Assembly (NCBI RefSeq): GCF_900605015.1
Contig: NZ_LR027574.1
Coordinates: 759,610 to 823,609 of the forward strand
DNA from: Olsenella sp. Marseille-P4559
GTDB taxonomy: Bacteria > Actinomycetota > Coriobacteriia > Coriobacteriales > Atopobiaceae
Direction of reading: 5' to 3'
Length of the DNA: 64,000 nucleotides
This document shows positions 16,361 through 26,900 of the stretch, piece after piece. Both the position numbers and the translations under genes were made by a program. Each line of letters starts with the position of its first letter. Position 1 is the first letter of the stretch. The notes beneath the pieces were generated by a model. It was not told where the DNA came from and ran no database searches. It was given only the letters and a program-made list of their open reading frames with translations.

Positions 16361-19300
16361 TTACGCCACCTTCACGTGGCCCGATCTGCCGACAAGGTCG
16401 ATGATCTCGGTCATGAGGACCATGTTGTGCGCGTCGATGCGTGTGGGAAGCTCCATGCGCATGACATCACCCGACGCACTCTTCACGCGCAGCTCAACGC
16501 GATCGAGACCAGGATAGCGCCCGAGGATCTCGCCGAGGTTGTCCATGCGACCGCGCGTGAGAAGGTTGGCCGGCATGTTTATCTCGAGGACCTTGGGTCG
16601 GTTGGTCTTGTCGTTAAGCTCGAGCGGCTCGATGGAAGAGCAGATCAGCTGGTCTCCGCGGTCGCCACGCTCCAGGCGCCCCGTAACCTTGATAAAGATG
16701 TCACCGGTTCTCTCGCCGGTCTCGGGGTCAACCTCACCGGCAAGTGTGGCAGCACACTCCTTGTAGGCCTTGGGGAATACCACCAGCGTGGTCTCGGCCT
16801 CCATGTCCTCAAGGGTGACGATGGCCATGGCGTCGCCCTTCTTGGTGGTCTTTTTCTGGACTGACGTGGCCATGCCGGCAAGGTGGATGGGCTTGTCCTC
16901 GGAAACCTTGAAGCGCTCTATGGTGGCACCGGTCTCAGGGTCGGTGTACTCCTCGGAGACCGAGAGGTCTGCGATGGTGTAGTCGCGTGCCTTGGCCAGC
17001 GCGTACGCGTACGGACGCAACGGGTGGTCAGAGACGTAGATGCCCAAGACGTCATGCTCCTGCGCAAGCTTGATGTGACGGTCCCATTCCACGCCATCGG
17101 GTGCGGGAACCTCGTCCTGGAAGCCCAAGCCCGCTATGTCGCCAAACATGTCGAACATCGAGAACTGCCCCACCGCACGCTCCTTCTGGCGACGAGCCGC
17201 AGCGTCGATGATGTTCTCGGGGTTGTTCTTGTCGACGAAGTGCATGAGCTGCATGCGGGTGTATCCCGTGGAGTCGAAGGCACCCGCCTTGATGAGGGAC
17301 TCGACCACGCGTCGGTTAGCCTGGGAGCCGTCCACGCGCTCGCAGAAGTCGTGGAGGTTCTTGAAGGGGCCATGGGCATCACGCTCGGCCATGACGCACT
17401 CGCCCACGCCTTCGCCCACGCCACGGATGCCAGCGAAGCCAAAGCGGACGCCTTCCGCGGTTGCCGTGAAGTCCTTGCCGGACTCGTTGATGTCGGGCGG
17501 CAGGATCTGGATGCCCTCGCGACGGCAGCTCGTGACGTAGTGCACGATCTTGTCGGTCTTGCCCATGTAGGAGGTGAGGACCGACGCCATGTACTCGCGC
17601 GGGAAGTAGGCCTTCAACCAGGCGGTCTGCATGACTAGGATGGCATAGCCGGCGGAGTGCGACTTGTTGAAGGCATAGGAGGCAAACTCGAGGACATTCT
17701 CCCAGATTTCCTGCGCCACCTCGCGCTTGTAGCCGTTGGCCTCGGCGCCGTTCATCCAGTGGTCGTAGATCGTCTCGTCCGCGCCGTTGCCCTCCCAGTG
17801 GAAGACTTGGTCGGTGAGCATCTTGATCTTTTTCTTGGCCACCGGCTTGCGCATGCGCGAGTCAGACTCGCCGGCCGTGAACCCCGACATCTTCATCGAG
17901 ATCTGCATGACCTGCTCCTGGTAGACCATGGTGCCGTAGGTCTCCTCCAGGATGGGTTTCAGACGTTCGTCGTAGTACGAGATCCTCTCCTGGCCATGCA
18001 TGCGCTTGATGTAGCTGTCGACCATGCCGGCACCCAGAGGGCCCGGGCGGTAGAGGGCGATAAGGGCGACGATCTGCTTGTATGCGTCGGGCTGCATGTT
18101 CTTGATCGTGGCGGTCATGCCCGCAGACTCGACCTGAAAGACGCCTGCCGTGTGTCCCTTGCCCAAAAGCTCGTAGATCTTGGGGTCGGAGAAGTCGACC
18201 TTGTCCACGTCGATGTCGACGCAGGTAGCCCCTGGCTTGATGCAGGCACGAACCGCAGGCGGCATGCGGTCGATGTCTGCGGCGTTGGGGTATGAGTGAC
18301 GAATGTTGGCAAGTGCCTTGTTGATGACCGTGAGCGTGCGCAGGCCGAGAAAGTCCATCTTGAGCAGGCCCATGTCCGCGACGGAGTGGCCCTCGTACTG
18401 AGTGATGGTGACGTTGCCCTTAGTGTCGAGCTTGGTGGGAACGTGGTCGGTTACGGGTGTAGGCGCGATGAGCGTGGCGCAGGCGTGCACGCCCTCGCCA
18501 CGCATGAAGCCCTCGATGGAGAGGGCGGCGTCGATGATGCGGCGGGCGTCGGAATCCTTGTTGTAGGCGTCCTCGAAGTCGGGCGAGTACTGGTCGGGCT
18601 TCCTCTCGTTCTTGTGAAGGGCGTTGGCAAGCTGGAGCTTTGGGTCGTTCGAGAGCATCTTCGAGAGCTGCTGGCCCTTGTAGACGGGAAAGCCCAGGAC
18701 TCGGTTGGCATCGTTGATGGCCTGCTTGGCCTTGATGGTCGAGTAGGTGATGACCTTGCAGACGTGGTCCTCGCCGTAGACGTCGCGCACGTGCTGCAGA
18801 ACGTCCTGCAGGTGCTCATCGTCGAAGTCCATATCGATATCGGGCATCTCGGAGCGCTGGGTCGAGAGGAACCTCTCGAACATGAGGCCGTTTTCGAGCG
18901 GGTCGAAGTTCGTGATGTTCATGGCATACGCAACGATGGCGCCGGCCGCCGAACCGCGACCCGGGCCCACGCCGATGCCATTGTCCTTGGCCCACTGGAC
19001 GTAGTCCTGCACGATGAGGAAGTAGTTCGCGAAGCCCTTCTCGGTGATGACCTTGTACTCGTGCTCGAAGCGGTCACGCACGTTCCAACCGCCAATCGTG
19101 AGGTCACGCCAGTTATCGCCGTAGCGCTTGGCGAGGCCCTTCTCGCACTCCTCGCGGAAGCGCTCGTCTGCGGTCTCCCCCGGGCGAAGGCCAGGGTACT
19201 CGGGCAGGTACATGTGGGTCCAGTCAAGCTCGTAGTTGCACTTGTCGGCGATCTCGAGCGTGGTGTCGCAGGCCTCGGGGCACCAGGAGAAGAGTGCGCG

Positions 19301-20260
19301 CATCTCCTCCTCGGACTTCATGTAGAACTCAAGGCTCTCCATGCGCATGCGGTTGGGGTCATCGAGCGTTGTGGCCTTGCCAATGCACGAGAGGATGTCC
19401 TGCGTAGACGCGTCCTCGCGCGTGAGGTAGTGAAAGTCGTTGGTGGCGACCACCTTGACGCCCATCTCGTGTGCCATCTTGACCAGGTATTCGTCGAGCT
19501 TGCGATCGTTCCAGCCGTTGCGGAAGGTAAGGTCGTGGTCCTGGATCTCGATGTAGAAGTCATCGCCAAAGATGTCGTGGAAGGTCTCGGCCCACCTGCG
19601 CGCGCCGTCAAAGTCGCCATCGATGACACACTGGGGAATGATGCCCTGCACGCAGGCGCTCTGGCAGATGAGACCCTCGTGGTACTCCTTGAGCATGCTG
19701 AGCGTGGTGCGCGGACGGTAGTACATCATCTCGTGGCCTGCAGCCTTGGACATGCACTTCACGAGGTTGTGGTAGCCCGTCTCGTTCTTGGCGAGAAGGA
19801 TGAGGTGGTAGCGACGCTGCTTGGTGCCGCGCTCGATGCAGTCATCGGTGATGAAGTAGGCCTCGCAGCCAAAGATGGGCTTCACCTTGAGGCGCGGGCG
19901 GTTTGCCTGGACCGCGGCTAGGTCATGGCCAGATGACTCCCACACCGCAACGTCGCTTGCCCACTGGTCATGGACGCGGTCGAAGTAGCCTGCCTCGTCT
20001 GCGTCAGGATCTGGCTCCTCAAGCCCCCAACCCTTCCCGAAGCACTCGACGTCGTGGCGCCACTGCTTCATGTTGGCTTGGACGTCGTTGTACTTGCGGC
20101 ACTCCAGGTCGAGGTTGGGGATGCCAAACATGTAGCCATGGTCTGTGAGGGCAACGGCAGGCATCCCCTCGTCGACGGCACGCTTGACCATGCTAGGGAT
20201 GGGCGTTGCTCCATCGAGAATCGAGAAGTCCGAGTGGTTGTGTAGGTGAACGAATGCCAT
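16361..20260 (-). CDS. dnaE: DNA polymerase III subunit alpha
   Basis: A 1299-residue replicative polymerase. The PHP domain starts FVHLHNHSDFSILDGA; the catalytic palm has GPGRGSAAGAIVAY and the acidic motif PDIDMDFDD; a helix-hairpin-helix and OB domain follow (HLAGMATSVQKKTTKKGDAM). It is about 130 residues longer than E. coli DnaE, in part because of a 60-70 residue insertion in the PHP domain (about 55-122, rich in Trp, Asp and Glu) between HGYMFGIPNLDL and PIFGCEAYF. Start at 20260 has GGAG 5 bases upstream; the longer open frame above it is non-coding. It is a single gene, with its own extended -10. Confidence 0.97.
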   Translation of the reverse strand: MAFVHLHNHSDFSILDGATPIPSMVKRAVDEGMPAVALTDHGYMFGIPNLDLECRKYNDVQANMKQWRHDVECFGKGWGLEEPDPDADEAGYFDRVHDQWASDVAVWESSGHDLAAVQANRPRLKVKPIFGCEAYFITDDCIERGTKQRRYHLILLAKNETGYHNLVKCMSKAAGHEMMYYRPRTTLSMLKEYHEGLICQSACVQGIIPQCVIDGDFDGARRWAETFHDIFGDDFYIEIQDHDLTFRNGWNDRKLDEYLVKMAHEMGVKVVATNDFHYLTREDASTQDILSCIGKATTLDDPNRMRMESLEFYMKSEEEMRALFSWCPEACDTTLEIADKCNYELDWTHMYLPEYPGLRPGETADERFREECEKGLAKRYGDNWRDLTIGGWNVRDRFEHEYKVITEKGFANYFLIVQDYVQWAKDNGIGVGPGRGSAAGAIVAYAMNITNFDPLENGLMFERFLSTQRSEMPDIDMDFDDEHLQDVLQHVRDVYGEDHVCKVITYSTIKAKQAINDANRVLGFPVYKGQQLSKMLSNDPKLQLANALHKNERKPDQYSPDFEDAYNKDSDARRIIDAALSIEGFMRGEGVHACATLIAPTPVTDHVPTKLDTKGNVTITQYEGHSVADMGLLKMDFLGLRTLTVINKALANIRHSYPNAADIDRMPPAVRACIKPGATCVDIDVDKVDFSDPKIYELLGKGHTAGVFQVESAGMTATIKNMQPDAYKQIVALIALYRPGPLGAGMVDSYIKRMHGQERISYYDERLKPILEETYGTMVYQEQVMQISMKMSGFTAGESDSRMRKPVAKKKIKMLTDQVFHWEGNGADETIYDHWMNGAEANGYKREVAQEIWENVLEFASYAFNKSHSAGYAILVMQTAWLKAYFPREYMASVLTSYMGKTDKIVHYVTSCRREGIQILPPDINESGKDFTATAEGVRFGFAGIRGVGEGVGECVMAERDAHGPFKNLHDFCERVDGSQANRRVVESLIKAGAFDSTGYTRMQLMHFVDKNNPENIIDAAARRQKERAVGQFSMFDMFGDIAGLGFQDEVPAPDGVEWDRHIKLAQEHDVLGIYVSDHPLRPYAYALAKARDYTIADLSVSEEYTDPETGATIERFKVSEDKPIHLAGMATSVQKKTTKKGDAMAIVTLEDMEAETTLVVFPKAYKECAATLAGEVDPETGERTGDIFIKVTGRLERGDRGDQLICSSIEPLELNDKTNRPKVLEINMPANLLTRGRMDNLGEILGRYPGLDRVELRVKSASGDVMRMELPTRIDAHNMVLMTEIIDLVGRSGHVKVA

Positions 20261-20297
20261 GTGTTCTCCATGCTGGCGACGCGTAGCTGTTGGGCAA

Positions 20298-20306
20298 AGC
20301 ATAGCA
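20298..20306 (-). promoter_or_regulatory. Extended -10 promoter element for dnaE
   Basis: TGC-TATGCT on the minus strand, about 38 bases upstream of the dnaE ATG. It is a good extended -10 without a recognisable -35; the predicted leader is about 30 bases. Nothing else was identified in the spacer 20261-20429. Confidence 0.4.
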
Positions 20307-20429
20307 GAACCCCCGTGTGGAAGGCCTTGGCCTATACCCCATCTGACCTGTAGCTATGACGTTCCTGCAGGTAGAAATGAAGCAGAGGCTCCACACGCTG
20401 TTCGGTTTGGCGGCTCGCGCCTTGGTGCG

Positions 20430-23400
20430 CTACCCCATGCGTGGGGGATACCCTTCGTCGAACTCGTAGGACACGACCACGGGCTCGCCGGGCACGTCGG
20501 GACGCTCGAGCTCCACGCACGCAAAGCGACAGCTCACCGACGAGAAGCCGAGCCCCATGAGGACGTACGCGTAGAAGTTGGCCTGCATCTCGTGGCGCTG
20601 GGAGAGGGCCTGCGCGCCCAGCCCGCGGTCGCCCGTCTTGTAGTCCACGAGAAATGCATGGTCAGAGCCGGGGTCTGTGGCGAGAAGGTCGATGGCGCCC
20701 TCGACGTAGCCTCCGTAGGCGGAGTCCACGCGCCTGAAGAAGGGAACCTCCGCACGCACGAGCGCATGCGAGAGTGCCTCCTGGCGCACATCCGAGCCCC
20801 ACCAGCGCGCAAGGGCCTCGTCGAGCCGGGCGGAAGCCCTCTCAGAAAGGTGCCAGAGGCGCTTTGCAGCCGCAATGCGCCCAGGTTCTGGGAAACGGCC
20901 GGTCTCGACCATTGCCTGGGCAAGCCCGTGGAAGGCGGAGCCCAGTCCCGTGGCCTTGTCGGCATCCCCCACCACGGGAGCGCCCTCCCGCTCTGCCTCG
21001 CGTTTGGGGCGCGTGGGAAGGGCGGAGGTGCCCGTGGTGGCGGGCCCCTCACCATCGTGCGCAACCATACGTGTAGCAGAGAAGTCCCCCGGCAGCTGCT
21101 CGTGTACGCTCGAGTAGCTAAAGACACCCGCACGCGGACGCCACATGCCTGTGGCGGGAGCCGCGGGGTCCGGATCCGGCAAGACAAGCGAGAAGCCCGG
21201 GGGCTCCGGCGCCTCGACGGTGGCACCTATGACTGTGACCTCGTCCGTGGTCGCAAGCGTGCCGTCAAAGAAGCTGCCGGCCGAGTCGAGCGTGGCGCCT
21301 TTCCCCGAGCCCGTCTCGCAGGGCTCGAGCGAGACGCAGCGAAGACGTCCAGGCTCGCTGCCACCGTACTCGAAGGGGCTCTCGCCCGGGGCTGGGGTCG
21401 CCGTCCCCAGAATCGCCTCGAGGGCGCCTGCGGCGAGTTCCGGGGAGGGGCCGCTCGAGGACAGCTTCACGCCCACGCCCAAGACCACCGCCTCGCGCGC
21501 ACGGGTGAGCGCCACGTAGAGCAGGCGGGTCTTCTCGGCAGCCTCTTGCTCTACGCTTTTCTCAGAAAGCGAGAGGAGCCACTCCGCCATGCTGTGGGGG
21601 TTCTCACCGGCAGTGAGGTCCTTGGGCACTTTGAGCCCCTTGGGCTTCACGACAACGCCGCGTCGGCGCTCGTCCACGCATCCCGTGACCACAGGGCCCG
21701 AGGAGCCGGGACCCCTCCAGCACTCCGCGATGGCCACGACGGGAAACTCGAGGCCCTTGGATGCGTGTACGGTCATGATCTGCACCTGGTTGGACGTGCC
21801 ACCGGCAAGCGATGCCGGGGGTACCTTGGAGGCCTTGAGCCAGATGTCGAACTCGGTGGCGGCACGCGCCGGACCAAGGCCCAGGTCCTGCGTAAGCTCG
21901 CGGATGTAGCGCACCGCGGCAAGGACGTTTGCCTCCTGGGCAAGGCCGTCTGTGCCAGCAGCCTCCAGGCGGCGCAGCCACCCGGACTCCCGCACCACCT
22001 GCAGGCAGACGTCTACCACGGGGTGCTTGCGCAGCGCCAGCCGGGCACGGGCGAGAACATCGTGCGCCGCCTTGAGCCTGGGAGATGGCTCGGCCCCGCC
22101 ATAGAGATCCAAGGTCTGGATTCCCCGGTCTATGGCTCGCTTGGCGGGAGCGTCGACCATGTCTTGCCTGCGCGTTCCCAGCTGCACGAAGTCGTTGGCG
22201 TCAAGCTCGAACATGGGCGAGGCGAGGAGCGGGAAGAGGCCGGACTGGGTGTCATGGGGGTTGGCCAGGGTATGGAGCAGCGCGGCCATGACCTTGGCCT
22301 CGTCGGTTTTCGTGAAGGTCGAGCCCCCTGTGACCACGCACTCAAGCCCATGCGAGCGAAGGGCATCGATATAGAGCCCTGCATTGCCAGTTGCGCCAAG
22401 GAGCAGTGCCATGTCTGACGGGCTCTGGCCCGCCGCCGCATAGGCAGCGAGACGATCGGCTATCTGGGCTGCGCACGTTGCGGAGGCAAGCGCCGACACA
22501 CCCCATTTGGCAAGCGTCACCTCGACGTCCACGCGCGGCAGGGGGCGGGCGCGGTAGCCGTCCGCGCGCGTGGGATTGGGCTCCAGATGCATGAAGCCAT
22601 TGACCACACCGCTGGGGCCACCGCACACGGCATCCACGAACGAGAGGACGTCTGCGTGGCTGCGGTAGTTGACGTCCAGGCGCACGTGGTCTTCCTGCGG
22701 GACCTCCACGCCACGCGCGCGGAACACTCCCACGTCTGCGCCACGGAAGCGATAGATGCTCTGCTGGGCGTCGCCCACCGTGGCGAGGTGGCTCGCACCG
22801 TCACCAGAAAGAAGCGTGATGAGCTCAAGCTGCCTGGCATCGGTGTCCTGTGACTCGTCGACCATCACGAGCCTGAAGCGCCCACGATAGTCGGAGGCCA
22901 CAACGGGGTTGTCGCGCACGGCATGCAAGGCCAGAGAGATGAGATCGTCGTTGTCGAGGACCGACTTCTCGCGCTTGAGCCCAAGGGCGCGATCGTCTAC
23001 CCGACGCGCCAGGTCGATAAGGGCATCCGCCAGCGGCGCATTGCCCGCAAGCGCAACCTCGAGCCTTGCCTCCCCCAGGGCACGGCGCGCCTCGAGGGCA
23101 AACTCCCTCATCCCCTTTGCCCGCACGTCAGGGACCTTTACGCCTCCGAGCGCAGTCTGGGCCGCTTCCGGGGTGCGCTCGCCCGGAGGGGCCGAGAGGA
23201 ACGCGTCGAGCGACCCCAGGCTCCCCATGGCCGTATCCCGTGCCGTGCGCGAGATGCCGGGCTGCGCGCCTATCGTGCCGATGGCCTCCCTCAATCGCAA
23301 GATCGAGCCCTCGACGTCCGGCTCTCCCACGGAGAGAAGCGAGTCGAAGCCATCCGGGGCGGAGTGGGCAGCCCCAACCACGTCCGAGACCATGGCCACC

Positions 23401-23933
23401 ATGCCGTAGGGCCTGGACCCGCTGAGAGTACCGTAGCCGTATTCCTCGAACGCGCGCCCGAGCACCGGACTGGCACGGTCGTGGCTTGCCGATCCCACGA
23501 CCTCCTCCGTTGCCTGCTCGACAAGGGCCAGCGCCTCGTTGGTGCCTGCGACCTTGAACGATGGGTCTATCCCCAAGTCAAGCGCATGGCGCCTCAGGAT
23601 GCGCGAACACATCCCATGGATGGTGCTGATCCACGCCGAGTCCACCATGAGGGCCTGCTCGCGCATGCCCGCCTGGCGCAGCGTCGAGCGGACGCGCTCC
23701 TTGATCTCACGTGCGGCAGCGTCGGTGAAGGTGATGACCAAAACCTGGTCGAGGCTGTCTGCAAAGGGGCCGCCATCCTTGCCGGAGCCGGGCGAGAGGG
23801 CCCATGCTATCCTGCGCGTGAGGGTGAAGGTTTTGCCGGAGCCGGCTCCCGCCTCGACAAAGACGGGGCGATCGAGCGTCGAGACGATCTGGAGCTGCCG
23901 CTCGTTCAGGGTTGAGAGGTCTATGCCTGCCAT
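20430..23933 (-). CDS. addA: ATP-dependent helicase/nuclease AddA
   Basis: A 1167-residue UvrD-type superfamily 1 helicase with a C-terminal RecB-like nuclease, the AddA subunit of the double-strand-break end-processing enzyme. Walker A is EAGAGSGKT (about 28-36), helicase motif II is MVDESQDTD, motif VI is LLYVALTRAREAVV, and the nuclease motif is LVDYKTGDRG near the C-terminus. The ATG overlaps the addB stop by 1 base (TAATG), so translation is coupled. Length matches AddA (about 1200). With addB it would make 3' tails for RecA. Confidence 0.92.
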   Translation of the reverse strand: MAGIDLSTLNERQLQIVSTLDRPVFVEAGAGSGKTFTLTRRIAWALSPGSGKDGGPFADSLDQVLVITFTDAAAREIKERVRSTLRQAGMREQALMVDSAWISTIHGMCSRILRRHALDLGIDPSFKVAGTNEALALVEQATEEVVGSASHDRASPVLGRAFEEYGYGTLSGSRPYGMVAMVSDVVGAAHSAPDGFDSLLSVGEPDVEGSILRLREAIGTIGAQPGISRTARDTAMGSLGSLDAFLSAPPGERTPEAAQTALGGVKVPDVRAKGMREFALEARRALGEARLEVALAGNAPLADALIDLARRVDDRALGLKREKSVLDNDDLISLALHAVRDNPVVASDYRGRFRLVMVDESQDTDARQLELITLLSGDGASHLATVGDAQQSIYRFRGADVGVFRARGVEVPQEDHVRLDVNYRSHADVLSFVDAVCGGPSGVVNGFMHLEPNPTRADGYRARPLPRVDVEVTLAKWGVSALASATCAAQIADRLAAYAAAGQSPSDMALLLGATGNAGLYIDALRSHGLECVVTGGSTFTKTDEAKVMAALLHTLANPHDTQSGLFPLLASPMFELDANDFVQLGTRRQDMVDAPAKRAIDRGIQTLDLYGGAEPSPRLKAAHDVLARARLALRKHPVVDVCLQVVRESGWLRRLEAAGTDGLAQEANVLAAVRYIRELTQDLGLGPARAATEFDIWLKASKVPPASLAGGTSNQVQIMTVHASKGLEFPVVAIAECWRGPGSSGPVVTGCVDERRRGVVVKPKGLKVPKDLTAGENPHSMAEWLLSLSEKSVEQEAAEKTRLLYVALTRAREAVVLGVGVKLSSSGPSPELAAGALEAILGTATPAPGESPFEYGGSEPGRLRCVSLEPCETGSGKGATLDSAGSFFDGTLATTDEVTVIGATVEAPEPPGFSLVLPDPDPAAPATGMWRPRAGVFSYSSVHEQLPGDFSATRMVAHDGEGPATTGTSALPTRPKREAEREGAPVVGDADKATGLGSAFHGLAQAMVETGRFPEPGRIAAAKRLWHLSERASARLDEALARWWGSDVRQEALSHALVRAEVPFFRRVDSAYGGYVEGAIDLLATDPGSDHAFLVDYKTGDRGLGAQALSQRHEMQANFYAYVLMGLGFSSVSCRFACVELERPDVPGEPVVVSYEFDEGYPPRMG

Positions 23934-26900
23934 TAGGAGAGCCTCCTCTCGCAGTTCAACACCGGGCAGTAGGAGCATGCGGCGGCATCAAGCGGGTCTG
24001 CCTCGACGTCTCCGTCGAGGAGCTGCGCGACCTTCTCGGCAATCGCCGCCTCGGTGGCGTCGAGAAATGCTTCCATGCCGTACTCGTCCTCGATGCCGTA
24101 GGAATTGCTGCTGCCAACCGCATAGGCATCAAGGGAGTCCCTTCTCAGGGGGGCATGGCTTCCCAGCACGCGGTCGAGCGAGTCGTCGAGGATGGCCCCG
24201 CCCACGGCATGGCTTCCGCGGGTTCCCAAATACACCGCCGCCCTCACCTTGAGCTCCGGGTGCATGTGGCGCACTACCTGACCGTAGATGAGTGACTGTA
24301 CGCGGCGCGGAAGCCCGTAGGGGGCCACGCGCTGCTCGTCCGTCCCACCGCTGGGTGCATCCCCCACATGCACGGGGGTTACGCCGTATTCCCTGGCAAA
24401 GCCGCTGGGGGCCTTGTGCTTGTAGTCGATGACCACCGCCTGCTGGTGGGCGTCGATGTCCACGCGGTCGATGGTGCCGCAGATCCAGGCGCCCGCATAC
24501 TCCACCGGCTCGTCCTGCGTGCCAAAGTCCCACTCGAAGAAGCGCGGCTCATAGCCCACAAAGAGGCCCGCCTCGTAGTCGAGCGCGCTCGTAAGGTCGC
24601 GCCGCAACTGCGCAAGCTGTCCTTCGTCTGCGGAGGTGTGCGGAACGAATGCCTGGTAGCGACTGCGCTTGCCCTGTCGTAGGCTCTGGTGGTGCAGGTG
24701 CTCCTCAAGCTCGGCGAGAAGCACCTCGTGCGCATGGGCAAGACCCTCTGGATCGCCCTCGAGCACGCGGGATCCGGGCAGCATGACCCAGGGGTCGAGA
24801 TGCTCCCCCTCGGCTACGCCCACGCGCTCGCGCGCCTCGGCAAGAAGCCGCAAGTGGGTGACCTCGAGCACGCGGTGCGCAAAGGTACCCATCTCCATGG
24901 GGCCAAAGCCGGCATCGGAGTCCTGCAGGTGCAGGCGCCGCAGGCTGAACCACTTGTAGGGGCACTCGAGATACGATTCGATCTGCGAGGCCGAGAGGAG
25001 CGGCTTTCCCTCGACAAGATCGGCCCTGCCTGTGGGCGGGACTACCACGAGTGCAGCGTTGGCGCCGGAGATGATGCCAGCGGGAGAGGGATTGCTGGTG
25101 CCGGCAGCGGCCATGCCGAGCCCTCCCGTGCTCAGGTTGGCGTCTGCCTGGTTCTCACCCAGCGAGCGCACCACAAGGCCCTTGTCCTTCCCGGTGCCAT
25201 CTCCCCCATAGCATGAGAGGAGCTCGGTGAGCATGACGGCTGGATAACAGGTACTGCCCGCGGCGTCAACGCCACAGCGCTCCACTACTACACGCTCGCG
25301 GGGCACGCGCAGCATGCGCCAGAAGGTCGAGCGCTCGCGGGCCGCAGGGTCTCTTTGGGGCTCGATGCTCAGGCGCACGAGAAGTGCCGAGAGAACATCG
25401 TCTCCGGTGCCGATGGGCCACTCGGTGGAAGTCATGGAGCACGAGATGAGCGCGTCTGCCGAGAGGGGCACCAATCCGGCGGCACGAGCGCGGTCGCATA
25501 TCCTGCATCGGCAGGCGCCGTCTCTTGTCCAAGCGCCCGGACGCACGACGACACTCGTCTGGGACATGGCCTGCTCGCAGAGCTCTACCAGCTTGGAGAG
25601 GGAAACGTGATCTGGCACGTTGGGATCTGCCGTAACCCCCAGCTCCTTGAGCGTGCCCGCGATTGCCAAGACCCCCTCCAGAATGGCGATGGCTCGGGCG
25701 TCCGCCAGACGGTTGTGCTCTGGGGCGATGGGGGCAAGCTCGAGGCCGGCCTCATCGGGGACAAGGTCTGCCGGGACGGACTCGCCGGCCTGCAGGTAGG
25801 GCGCAAGAAGCCTTGATGCCGCAGAGCCCATGCGCCCGCGCAGGAGGAGCTCACGCGTGGCCGCGGCCACGGGTGCGCTCGTGGCCCTGGGGTTTTGGAG
25901 CGCGGCAAGGACGTCTGCGGGGGTGAGCAGGCGGTCCCCCCGCCATGCCCTGTCGAGGGAGAGGGCGCGCTCGGTGGGTACGTGTGCGATGTCCTGTCGC
26001 AGGAAGTCCACAAGGCTGCGCGGGGGCCACCAGGCCATGTCACCCAGGATGACAAGCTCGCCCTCCGGGGTGTCCTTGGGCGCGGGCCACGATGCCGCAA
26101 GCTCGGAGAGCTGGGCCACGGACTGGGCAAACTCGAGGAAGGCCCTGCCTGCCTCGAGCTGATCCATGCGGGAGCTCAGCTCTGCCTCGCAGGCTATGCC
26201 ACGCGCGAAGAGTTTGGGAGAAAGCTCGCGCCACGCGCGCTCGACGTCCGCAGCGACGATGACCACCTCGTGCGCGCCGGCCTGGGCAAGCTCGACCACG
26301 CGAGACGCGACGAGCTCCGCCTCGGCGAGGGGGCCGGCAGGCGCGAGGACCTCCACCGCACCGGTAGGTTCAACGTCAGAGTCGGTGCCAAAGACCGAAC
26401 GAACCACCTGCTGGAGCTCTGGGACCCTTCTCGCATGAGCCTCAGGGGCAACGCGTTGCGACCCCTCATGGGCAACCTCGACATCACGCGCAATGACGCC
26501 CCGTTCGACCAGCGCGACGGTCTCCTGCTGCCCAGCCAGCGCCGCATCGTTTCCCGACTGCGCCACGATGGCAAGCTCACCCGCGCAGGCAAGGTCAACC
26601 AGGAGCTCGCGCACGGCACGCGACTCCTGGCCCAGGCCCGCCGCCACAACGCAGCCCGGCCTAGCCACGCCACGTGCCATGGCATCGACGACCTGCGACA
26701 TTGCCTCGGACTGCTCGATGTAGCCCGCCTCGTGGATGACGCGTGCGTAGTCCCCGGCAAGCGCCATAACGCCAACCTCGGCATCGGTGAGGCCGACCGC
26801 ATGGCAGGCAAGTTCGTCCGGCTCTCCCGCAGAATCAATTGGGAGCCAGGGCAACGCGTCGCGTACAAGGGCCGAGAGGAGATTGACCGTTCCGGCGTTC

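Noticed and set aside
18296-19921. Plus-strand frame of 541 codons opposite dnaE
   Set aside because: Composition (Val/Asp/Gly/His-rich) is that of an antisense shadow of dnaE.
20259-22418. Plus-strand frame of 719 codons opposite addA
   Set aside because: Mirror of the addA coding sequence in a high-GC genome; no start signal and no domain.
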